This document shows, one piece after another, positions 40,901 to 54,000 of a stretch of DNA of 64,000 bases. The notes under the pieces are model-generated. The model searched no databases. It worked only from the letters and a program-made list of their open reading frames with translations, and was not told the DNA's origin. This stretch comes from Linepithema humile (taxonomy: Eukaryota > Arthropoda > Insecta > Hymenoptera > Formicidae), in the NCBI RefSeq assembly GCF_040581485.1, contig NC_090133.1:21142001-21206000 (forward strand), in the 5' to 3' direction. How positions within the stretch are numbered: position 1 is the first letter of the stretch; the number at the start of each line of letters is the position of its first letter. The translations under genes and the position numbers were made by a program.

Positions 40901-43900
40901 GGAATTAGAGTATTCAAATATTTTGAGAGTAGATCAAAAGAAACTAGAAAGTCTTTTGAATCGTAGAAAAATTTTTCGTTGCAATTTTAAATAAGTATAT
41001 ATTTTTGTTTCATTATTGGTCTGGTTTTTGATCATTATCATTGAGAAGTCTAACATTTATTTTTTAAGCACTGAAGTAATTTTTTTAAGTAGTTATTTAG
41101 TACTTTGAAATTATTTTTTTAGTCTTAAATACAAAACAATCTACTATCCTTGAAATGTCACATTCTTGAGCAAATTCTGAGATAATTTTTCCTTTTACAA
41201 AATTTTGTCCGAAGCTTAGAGTTTTCGAATTATAATTGAAAATAGTTACCTACCGTACGAGTCCGGTACAGCGGGCAGGCAGGAACAGTGCAACGCGTCA
41301 TGAGACTAACGTAACATTTGACAATCTCATTATGCATTGTGCGTCTCTGCCTGCCCGTAATACCGGACTCGTAAGTAGCTAATTATTTTCAATTATAATT
41401 CGAAAACTAAACTTCGGACAAAATTTTGTAAAAGGAAAAATTTTCTCAGAATTTTCTCAAGAATATGACATTTCAAGGACAGTAGATTGTTTTGATCACC
41501 CTGTATAATATTCTCTCCTACGCTTCGTAAACCTTATGTTAATCCCATTAGTTAATCCAATTCAAGGCACTGATATAATATTAAATGTACGCAAAGAACG
41601 ATGATAACGAGAGACATTCTTTCTTCACGATTTGCAGTTGAGTTGGACGCTGGATCAATCATCGGTATCGTCGTGGGCGTTCTGGTTCTCGTACTCATTA
41701 TTTTCCTCCTAATCTTTGCACGCGCAACTGGTCGCTGGTGCTTTGCAGGTCAGTTTGAAAAACATACAAATATTCGGCAAGAAGACAATCCTTTTATAGA
41801 TCATATATATATATAGCAGTCTCCCTGTTTTTCTTTCATTCTCTTTAACGATTTAGTTGCGTGGTACGATTGGAAATGCAAATACTGTCGATGAAAACAT
41901 CGTAAAATTTGAGTAAGAAACGTTGCTTATGCAAAACAAGCAACTTCTTGGAATAAAAGTAAGCTCATTAAAGTTATCGGGATAATATACGGGATAATAT
42001 ACAATTATAAGGATTTAAAAGATGAGTCGAAGAGTTAAAATAAAAAAAAATTTTTTCCATTAGATATGCACAAAAAATCAATTTAAAAAGATAAAATTTT
42101 GAAAATAATGTAATTATAAAATTCTTTCAACCAACTTTATAACTGATATCTTAAAGTGTAAAAAATTTATTTTATCCTAACTTTTCTACCTCCTTTTTTG
42201 CTACTTTATTTCAAGTTTAGAATTAGCAAATTTATTAAGTGACATAATTAAAGTATGTCATATTAAACAATTAAACGGAAGATTGACTAAATGTAGCAAA
42301 TCATAAATATCGATACGATTGAATAGAAATTCCAGACAGCACACATGTCTAAAATCGGGACATAAGACATCTTAAAAACATCATTAAGACGTCTTTTAGA
42401 TACCGTGTCTAAAAGGCGTCTTAATGACGTCTTTAAGCCGTCTTATGTCTCGATTTTGGACATGCGTGCTGTCTGGGATGGATAAGTCATTTTCTATTCA
42501 TCAACTTATTTGCTCATAGTTAGCTTAACCTTAATCTAATTGAAGCAAAATCGATTGTTTTCGCGTGATGTCCGCTCGACAAACAAAAACAGTTTAATAA
42601 AAGAATGATTTATCTATCTCGCGAATGTGTAATAGAATAGAATAGCTACGTTTCTGAAGCATAGAAAAACGTTCAATGTTTAGCAAGGAAGTATCGAAAA
42701 ACAGTAGATAAACGGAAAGAATGTTTAAAGCGATCAACGCTGATTGACATAACAAAACTCGAAGCGCGATAAAACACCTTATCATTTATTATCTTTCTCG
42801 TTGTGACTGTGTTGTCGCTGTTGTTATTTATTACTACATAGTTTACTGTTATTATTTTCGTTAACGTTACGATCGCGCGGGGGCGATGTCTGCAGTATAC
42901 GATTAGCCTAAACGCGAGGTAATTATCACAGCGGTAGCACAGTATGCGCGTGCAGTAGAAGCGTATTGTACTGGGTTTAATTAGTGCGCTACGAAGCAAC
43001 TGTAATGCTGTTACCGTATTTTATTATATATATATATATATACATATATTTTTAAGTACGCATATATATATGTATCTTTATCTGAACGTATACAAATGTC
43101 TTATGTGTTGTGCCGCTACACCGATATAGGACAGCATGAGAGTCAGGCCAAGTAAAGAATACGGGGATACGTCGACGATTACTTGCGATTCCTAGGCATG
43201 ACACTGTCCAGGGGTAAGTCACCTCAGACAGGACAAAACACATCCCCTTCTCTGAAATAATGCTCGTTCTCGTTCATCATCGACCTGTCTGTCCGTCCGT
43301 CCGTCCGCCAGCCCGTCAGCCCGTCACCTCTTTTTCTCCGCGCGATCATTTTTATCAGCGATCACGACACCTCTCTTTCGTTCTTTCGCGCCATCGTCTT
43401 CAAGGCCGGCTTATCAACGACCACGAGCCGTCTACTCGTCCGGGAGAAGTAGACCCTCCCTTCAAATTTAATACACTTTTCGCTCCTTGCTTCCCCTGCT
43501 CGCGTCTCGCACGGTCTCACACATATTCTCGAATTTTTACGTCGCGCCATCATTTTTATTTGGCACGTGTCGATACGTAACGGTTTTATCGATTTATGGC
43601 TTGCGTTTTATACCGCCGATAATCATCTCGGCTTCCTCGATTAATCGATCGCGCTCCTACCGCATTTTCGCTTTCATTGGCCGAGTTTGAGGCTTTAGCG
43701 CGCACAATTTTTGCCTGTCCCTTCCTCGCGTTCTTTTACAGCTATTTTTGGCTTAAAATTGCAAACTACCAAAAAGAGGAGATTTAAAACAACACGTGTG
43801 ATAAATAAGATGTTCGATAAATCAGAGAAAAATATCTTTGAAGGAATATGAAGACGACATTTTTGTAACGAAAAGCGATAATCATCTCGGAATTTTAAAG

Positions 43901-46900
43901 AATTTACTTTTTTTAACGGAAAACATTTGAAATTTTATTACTCTCAAGGCAGATCTCTCACACTCGTGCGGTCTATGAGTATAATAATAACAATATACTC
44001 GCAGTATCGAGAATTCCAGTAAAAACCGCGAATACCGCAGAATTTAGCAGCGGGACTTTTAGAGTCGACACTGTTTAGAGTAATTAAAACTGTCTGATCG
44101 ATAAAATTGTTTTTCCTATAATTTACGCATCCACCTCCAATTATTTTACAGAAATACATTTAAATATTTTGACGAATCATAAACTCCAAGAGAATAAGGT
44201 CGATATTCAGACATTTTCACGCATCTTTGTATCTACAACCAGTGCATTTTACGTAGCATGTTTCTGAACAAAGTAGTATAATCACAAAGGATAGGAATAG
44301 ATGAAACGCATACGTGTGATTTAAGTTAAAAGAATAATAGTCATCCTACAATTGTATTCTCTATGCGAAACGTAATTATACATTTATGAAAAATTTACTA
44401 ATTAATGCTTTGTTTTCAAAACAACTCAAATGTAGATATATAAGAATAGAAGTACATGTTTTGATAAAGATAATTGAAAAACATTTTTATATTAATTTTA
44501 ATTTCCTATTAATTATTTAATTAATTTTTTTTCTACGCGATTGTCGACATCAAATCAATGGCTATTATTCCCTGCTTGAATTGTGTCAAATACTCAATCA
44601 ACACATTATGAATTTTATTGCATGTCAATAATACTTGCTCCATAGCTAATTAAAACGATAATTTAAGCATATCAATTGCAACGTGTTCACGATTTTTTCG
44701 TCTTTATACTTTACTTTACGCAATTCCGTAATTAGCATGTCGTTTACAGTATCGTCGCGATATCGGCATAAAATCGTTCTTCGTTTACTGCAGAATATGT
44801 GCTACATTTACGCTATAGAACATGCTGAAAATATGCTATAAGCTATGAAATAAATATTAATTGTCGCTGCGCTAATATTAAAGCGCCGCAAAATCTGATA
44901 AAGATTGCAATATAAATCTGCATTAAGACTGATTTTTATACGAGCCATTGTACGATTAAAAAATGTCGAGTAATGTAAACGCTGTTGTAAGCCTCTGAAA
45001 ACGGACAGACATGGCGTTTCTTTTGTTTTCTTTCTCACAACAAGCAACGATGAGCAATCGGCAAAGGCAAGTGTGGTGAAATTGTTTTCAGCAGAAAGGA
45101 CCGGTCGGTCCGCTCGATATACCGATTTATTTTGGCGCGCTTTATGACGCTGCTCGTCGCCGTTTTAGTGTCTTTTCCGTTACGACTAGAACTGCGATCT
45201 TTTTCTCCCCCCCTCAACTCTGATCGTGCTAGCATGTGTTTGTCACTTCAGCATCCCCTCGCTGTTTATTTACCCCGTGCGCAAATAGAGTATGTATTCT
45301 TCGCTAATTAGCATTGAAAAGCGGAATCGTACTCTCGCTGCAATTGGATTTTATCTTTGCTTGGATCGAAATTTATTTGAATGCGACTGACCATGCCTGT
45401 GAATGTTGCGACGAACATCTATAACGATCGTCAATTTCATACATTATATGTAACGCACGATGGAGCTAAATTGAGTGTCTCGTATACTACACCTGATATA
45501 GGAATGTTTTAGTAGTATAGATGATTAGATATAGAGTAATGTCTTCTCATACTTCGGGCACACGATATTTACACTGTACACTCTCAATACCCTTCGATAA
45601 TACTCCCTTTAATAACTCAACGCACACTACCGTGTAATAACTGCGTCTCCTGCAGTTGCCACGAATTGTTACATTAATGGATATTAGTCTTTCGCATACA
45701 AGTACACTCTACGGAAGAGTATAGATGATATATAATGCTTCTAAAGACACGATCGATCGATTTTCTTAGTAGAGCATCGGAATTTAAATGAATAGCTTCA
45801 AATATAAATTTAATGTGATTCAATTAAAGATTTTTCTTTCAATTAAAGATAATTTCCTTTTCAATTTCACAAATTGTTTCAGCGATAAAAATATTTTATA
45901 CCAAAATATAACTTACAAAGTTACAGAAACAAAGTTATAAAATTTACAAAAAAAGAAAAATATCGTACGGTTGTTAAAATATTTTGGATAATATCAATTT
46001 GTTGACAAAAACGGCGTCAGTGATCGAAACGCGTACATCGAACGGCGAATTCGCGTTCACAAAGCACATACAAAGAAAAAAAAAAAAGAGAAAGAGAAAA
46101 AGAAAGGAATCCACACACGCACATTTGCCTTGACCGATCGTGGCGTTGCTTGTTGCAGCGAGACGTCGCGGCGACGAGGAGACTGCGGGTGACATCGGCG
46201 TCGACAGCGAGGCGCACATCACGCCTGGCGACGAGGACGACGAAGATCACGAGGACCCGCATATCATCGACGAGAAAATACCGCATGGAGGCCAAGAGAA
46301 TCCGATACACGCGAGCAACGAGTACGTGAATGGCTGTACGGGCGTCAAAGACGTCAAGAAGGACGAGAAGACGGACACACCCGTTTAAGAAATGAGAACG
46401 GAGCGCGCTCTCTTCTCGCCCATATTCTACCCTCCCTCTCCTTCGTACGGAAAAACCGAGCTGTCACACTTTTCCACGCCACGCCGGACTTTAGCAGTAA
46501 CGATCGAAGTTCCTCCGTCTGGTTTCCGTTTTTGGAGCAAAAGCGCGCGGACGTTTCCGTTGAATGTCGCGTTTCGGGAAACGGTCATCGCAGAGAGTGA
46601 GCGCGCGCGATAGCATTATTTATTTTGCATTCATGTAGCACAAGTAAGATAAAATGTTTTAACTCTCTCGTTCTCCAGTTTCCGATAGTAGTCGCGAGTT
46701 ACGTATATTAAAAGTACAAGAGTATAGATGTACCTATAAGAGTACGTAAACTACAGAATTATTATATATAAATTCCTGTAAAACGACTTTTTGGCACTGT
46801 AACTGACTTATTTGAATGTGATTTTCTGAGATGCCTAGTGTAATTGTATAACGGTGGAAGAAATTAAAAAAGATTTTATGAGAAGTTTATATTATATAAA

Positions 46901-47959
46901 ATTATATGAAAGAAATATATAAAATGTGTACTTCACTGTATCATTATCTGTATCAATAATCACTAGCTACTGCATATAAGCGTAAAAGTAATTTTAAATG
47001 TAAAAGTATTTTAGGAATGAGAGGGTTAAAAATTGAAATTGATACGTATTGTGTCTATCCTGACAAATCCAAGCTGTTAATGTATTTAATATATTTATTT
47101 TAACAGTAGCTGAAAATAGAATTTCAAAGTTAAGAGATCTGTTACGATATGAAATAATGATAAAAAATGTTCGATTTAGGATGATTTTATCTTCTCATTT
47201 CAAATTTTTTTTATATTCCTCATCAAAGATTTTGGTACATTTTTATTATCGAATTTTAATTTTTAGAATTTACGAATTATAACTAGCCATTAAATTAATT
47301 AAACTGAATTGTATTACTAATCTCAATTCTTATTTTAAGTGAATAATTTTGATTAGAAAATCTCTATGTCTATTGTCATGAACTCCTTCACAATTTATGG
47401 AATTGTTGCGCGCGTTTCGCTAACAACGTCGTCAACGCGATCGCAAGATTGTCCGCGCGCGCCAAATCGATCGACAGCGAGAGTCACCGGAATTTCAAGC
47501 CTGGAAACGAAATCTGTTTCAATAGCGCGTTACATTTTCATTTTCTTTGATGACAGCCGATGAAACCCTCGAGTACGATTGTAATTATTCGCATCAAAGC
47601 GGCTAGATTCTCAATTCGTCGATATATTCGTCTACGACGCTCCGAATCTGCCCTTCGTCGTTCGCGATTAATTAAAACACTTGGTATTTAAAAGCTCTAG
47701 TTTTTTTAAGAAAAGTAAAGATCTGATGTACGGATACAATTTTAATTCTCTTACGGATCTGCAAGTGTCGAAATACGGGATAGCAATCGGGTGTTTTTCG
47801 CCGTGATTCGCTCACCGCTGGACGCATGCGATTTTCATGCCAGACTTAGCGATGATTATAAAGTTAGTTATGACAAATTTCGCGAGGACGCATCATCCTC
47901 CGGCCACGTTAGGCATCCTCATGAATAAATGCGAGCAAATCAAATTGCGCAGCTGAACA

Positions 47960-48033
<74 letters not shown>

Positions 48034-50991
48034 GACATGATACGTTTGTTACGCACGACGAGACATATGGTATATACGCACGCGTAGATACTTGCACATA
48101 TGTAAAACATTTAAGAGTTTTATCTTGTCTATAATTGATAGCTATACGCGATGTCTTAATTTTGGGGAACAACCTTTAATTATAAAATCTTTAAATTTGG
48201 AGCCAATCAATTTTTTATAAAAATGTCAAGATATCATTACTTATCACGACATTTCAATTTTTAATAATTAAATAATCTATAAAATTAATAATTAGATCAA
48301 AATTGAGTTGTCACGTAATAAAGTTTAATTAAATGAATAATACAATTTTAATTCACCAGAAACCGATAATTTATATTCGGTCATAATTTTGTTTCCGATT
48401 TCTTATTTGAGAATTCTATCACTAAAAATTGATCAGGCAAAAGATATAAAACCTCTATTTTATAATTTCTAAAAAGTTGCACATTTGTGCAAGGAACTAT
48501 GCGTACGGGTATCACTATCGCTAAGGCGAAGAACACATTCCGTTAAATATTTCCGTCTAACTCTAAAAGCGTTTTCGTAAACATAAATCTTTGTGAAACA
48601 TGTCCACTACTGTGATCGTTTCTTTTGATTTTTCACGAAATACGACAACGCATTTGACGGCGTTGACTTTCGAGGATAGGAACTTCGATGACAGTTTTTT
48701 GTACCCGAACATTTTTATCGCGATACGCACTCTCGTTTTAACGCGACGAAATTTCTACCGTGCAACGAATTTCCCAGATTTTAACGTACACTTGTGTAGT
48801 ATTCTACATACGATGAAAGCATAGGAGTGAACAACAAGAATGATCCATCGGGTATGCGGGAAGAGGATAAAACTTTTATGAAATTTCGAAATCGAAAGTG
48901 CGATCGTGTAATGTTAGCCAGAATCAAGCCGATATTACTCTACCTTTTGTATTGTATTTTTACGAATATTTTGTAACATTCCTAACGTGTGTTTTACTTA
49001 AATGCATTTTATCGGAGGAAGATTCTTTTTATAAGTTACATATAGACACATAGTACAATAAGATTATTGCGCGCGGAATGTTGCGTAAGTTTTTAAGCAG
49101 GAATTGCGACACTACTTATTTAACTAATGAATTTGAGAAATATGTATTAGAAAAGTTTATAAACATACCGTATGCGAAGTAGCAGTCTATCAACCAAAAA
49201 TGTATCAAAATAGTTACTCTAAAATAATTGTTTTGATACAATTGTGTTAATTCGAATCTAATGAAGCATTCGAAATTTTTGCTTTAGCGACCAAGTCTAG
49301 TTCTGATTCTTATTTTCCTGACTTATACAACTTACGAAACATTCTGTATATAGCTATAGTGATTAAACGTTTAATGACGTTTTCGATCATCTGTACTAAG
49401 TACGCGACTTTTAAGATATGAATTTTACATAGAGAATCTCATTTGTGAAGCTATATATATAATCATTGCGTTTTATAAGAACGGTTTTATATGTGGCGTT
49501 TTAGTATAAAAAATGCGTTTAAAACTGAACCGTGAATCGCCCGATTTATCGGGTGCAGCCGATAAGATTTATATGACATTCTTATGATATATATATGACA
49601 AAACAAAAATTGTGTCATTAGGCAGTACTCTATGTCAATCGACAGTCTCTGTTTGTCGTAATATTTCATTCTACATGTTTTTTATGATATATTATATGAC
49701 TATTTGTAAGAGCGGCACTTGTGGTTATGTACGCAACCACACGATTTTTATATAAAAAAGAACGTATTTTAGTTTCAGTAAATTAAACTCACTTTTATCA
49801 ATGACACGCGCAATCTATTTCACTTTTTAGCTGGCAAATATAATTAATACACCGGACATGTGAAATTGAATATCTAGAAGAATTGTACAAGTTCATAAGT
49901 GCAATTCCCATAATCAAATCTTCAGAATTTAATACAAATATTTGTGAAATATTTTACGACGCGCGAATTATCTGCGTCGTTTTAAATATATGCAGCATGT
50001 GCGGTGCGTTAAATATATTTCTCACCTAATATTACACTGCCAAAAATTATCGTCAGATTTGCATCAAGCTCTGAAAGCGATACATTTTGACTTAATGTCT
50101 TTAATGAAAATTTAAACTATGATAATTAGTGGTAGTTCAAAATAATTTCTGAATAATTCCTAACAGATTAAGTTACTTTTAAAATATAAATTTATAACAA
50201 AATCTCTCGTATTCTTTAAATGATATTAATCAATTTTAATCAATAAAATTTTGTTTGCGGAATTTTAATTATTAAGATATTCAAGAAATATGATAAATTC
50301 TCAGACAAGTTTTTTGCTGAAGAAATTTTATTTCTATTTAAATAAAAGAATACCCTCTTATATATAGTTTGATGCAAGACCTTACAGAAACACCCTATAT
50401 ATTTATATTTACCCGCATCGAATATACTTTCTGCGGCCCATTATTAATAGTATCGCGAGCAAGACTCGCCAAGTAAGCTTCGTAAATTCTTATTGTTACT
50501 TTCGACAATAAGTGTTGTTTGTACTTTTGTACAGATGACTTTTCAATAGCTAATCACTAAACGCAATTGTGCAATCTGAAACGAAGTACTCTCACCTGTG
50601 CGCACACATTCACACATACACACACATCGTCCATATGAATATGAAATGAATGTAGGTCTCGTCGGCATCGCGTGAAAATCGAATAAAAACCAAAGGATTC
50701 TTTTATGTACCATTCATCAATGATACATTTCCGAATTCTGCTATGTACGCTCCTTCACTGTTTCTTCGGATGCACTCGTGCTTTCACTTACAAGAAAAGG
50801 GCCGTGCCTGAGACCGACGAGATCATTATTAAGCAAAATAATATAAAGATCTGATCGCGTTTAAGGTGATCTGGTGGAATTCAATGAAAGAGAACACTGA
50901 TACACTGAGCTCGTCGGTCGACGGGCGAATCTCTACTGCGTGTTGTACATACTAAATATATAAATAAAAATAAAGATATATATAAACATAA

Positions 50992-51026
<35 letters not shown>

Positions 51027-54000
51027 TTAGATATATAAATATATATATATATATAAAAGGTACAAGAATAAGAGTGAAACGGTACCAAGTATATATTCAG
51101 TGTCGGAGGCACTTGGCTTGCAATTCGTGAATGCCGATCGAGAGACTCGCTTACCCACTTGCACTCCAATTGCCGAGTCGACTTGTCGTTATTATGAACT
51201 TTTTCAGGGTGAAAGATATCGGGCAGAGAATGTGAGATTTACTTAAAAGGAGTTGACGAGACTTTGTGAAAAAGACAAAAGAGCGGTACGTGCGCGGAGA
51301 TAAACGCGCGAACGGAAAGAGGAGCGCGATTAACGGACAAATATCGATATCTTGAAACTAGAACAACCAATGTCATCGCTATATGTTCTATATTTGAATC
51401 GTACGAGCCTTTTTTAGCGCAGTAAAACAAAGGAAACGTTATGCGTTCCGTTATAGGATATTTATCCTTCTACTCCGCGCCTTCTCCTTGCAGCCGTATC
51501 GAAAGCTCGTCTTTTTATTCCTCCCCGCCCTTTCCACTTCTCGATTATATATGCTGAAAGTTTTTTCCGCTATTTCCATCCTTCTATTTTCCGGTAGTAT
51601 TGGAAGCAGGAGGAAGAAAATGTCGTAAGATACGGAAGGAGAATGACATTGGCTGTTCTATTTCCGCACCGCTGACACGCGCTGCCATACTACCAACGGA
51701 AAACTCCGCTTCCGCGATCGGCATATCGTTCGCGCCGTCACACAGAGGCTGTCTCGCATCAGTTTTCAACCCGAATATCGATTTGTTAGTATATAATATA
51801 TAATATATAGTATAAATATATATGTGTATAATTTATGCATTATATATGTATAACCACGGTAATATATATATTATGTATGTTAATATATGTAATAGAGCCT
51901 AAAAAGTGGGAAAAAGGGGAAATCGCGCGTTTACCTAAAGAAAATAGAAAGAGAAAGGAAAGAGAGAAATACGCAGCATTCTGCGTGTTCTTATGCATCG
52001 CTACGATCTTTGTTGTGGCGATTGCGAACGCAAGCAGCACTACAACCCAAATTTCTTATAAAAAGTAATATATGTATGTGATCACAGTTTCGATTTTTGA
52101 ATGTTTTATGATATCCCATCAAAATGAACACCGTTTTCGGGAGAAAACGACACGCAGAGAGAAACTGATTAAGAACAGATATTTCCGTCTTAGACTAGAT
52201 ATAAACTCGAAATCCTCACTATCGAGAGTCACTTTTGGAAAGTAAAACGCATGGATGAACAATCTTTGGAATCCTCGACCCGTATCCAAGACTTTTACTG
52301 ATCGAAAATCACTCTCAGCATATAAAACTTTCGAGCGTATAGTAACGACGAATGAATACATATAATCGCAGGAACTTTAAATTAACCATCAAACTGCACG
52401 CAAGTTTACAAGTAAGAAGATACATTGGCTGACTGTTACGGACCCGACAAAGTTAATTGCCCTGCCATCTAATTGCTTCTTCTTACTCTTGCAATGTTTT
52501 CCTAAAACTCCAAAAAAATACAAAAGTAAAAAATTATCGATTAAATATTGTTTAAAGAAATAAAACAAGGACTCATTTATTCATTATTTAGTTTTTTTTT
52601 TTTTTTGTGAATGCTTCTGAGTTGAGTCTGTTAATTTTATTCAGTCGCTGTTACTATACTCAGGACCACCGCAACAAGTGTTTCAATGAAACCTATGAGA
52701 CTCGATTATGTTCAAAAAGAAATAGCAAAAAGGAGCATCAAAAACCACTGCCAAAAGACGAACCGGTGTATGGGATTGTCTATCATATTTGATAAAATGT
52801 CATAAAAGAGTATCACATACATCCTTTATCTTAATCTGTAAGTTACGAATTAACATGTTTCTACTCAATAATGGCTACCATAAGACCTATGCTTTTTTAA
52901 ATTAACAATATTTACAAAATATCAAGCGATCAAGATATCAACGTAGACACCGATTCATTTTGATTTGTTACACAGACACTTATTTCGAACGAAAGCGTTA
53001 AAGATAATTTCATCGTACCAACAGAAATTGCATATAAAATGCCAGATTTGCGAAAGAGAAGAAATGGAAAAATATTAGACACGTTTGCGTACAAAACCTC
53101 TCTATACATTTTCATACATTTTATTGATATTAATCTACCTATTGCGTAATTGATTTTTATAATTAATTAACTGTAATGTAATTATACTTGTAATGTTTAC
53201 GACTTAAATCTCGATGATCATACTATAAAGATATAATATATATATACATATACAGGCAGTATATACACGGACGTGTATAAGTGCAAACATACAGATCTAC
53301 GCGTATATAAACATGTGTTCGATCGCATTTTCGTTGCTTCGCGACGACTAAAGATTGAACGAGCATTTTGAAAACTCGTAATATTAACAAAAAGAAAAAA
53401 AAGATGACATACGTTATTGAAGAGTACGATCTTTGGCCATATAATGGGATATATATATTATATATATTATATTATATAGATATATTTATGTTAAATGTAA
53501 GTTTAGAGTAAGATATGATGCGATGACGGCGCCGATTCGCCGGATCGCGTACATTATAAATACCTGCAATTGGTGTTCTCTCTCTTTGAAGCATTTTTAG
53601 AAGCCACTTGAATACCGCGCGAAGATCGCGGCGACCGAGAAATTGCGTTTGCACGATATCGTTATCTCGTTATTTCTAATTAAGGGCCCAATCGAAACGG
53701 CGCCGTTGGCGATCAGTTTCAGGAATATATTCCGGAATACTGCGCGTCATACGATTAAGACGAAACTGCCGCGCCACGATCGTGCGAGAACGATGACATT
53801 TTGTTTCGTAACTGGAGATACAATGCGTTAGACGAGAGTAATTCTAAGGATTCAAATGAAATTATATATAGAGAGCTGTATGTTTAATTAATTATAAGTT
53901 TATTCGTCGCTATGATATTATACTTAGGTATCGTATGATTTTTGAAATAAACCTTTGTTTTAAATATACGAATGAAATGTTGAGAGGTGTATGTCCTGCC

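Noticed and set aside
47909..48172. Minus-strand frame with a VCVC run
   Set aside because: Translation of the CA microsatellite.
50933..51169. Minus-strand frame with YIYI repeats
   Set aside because: Translation of the TA microsatellite.
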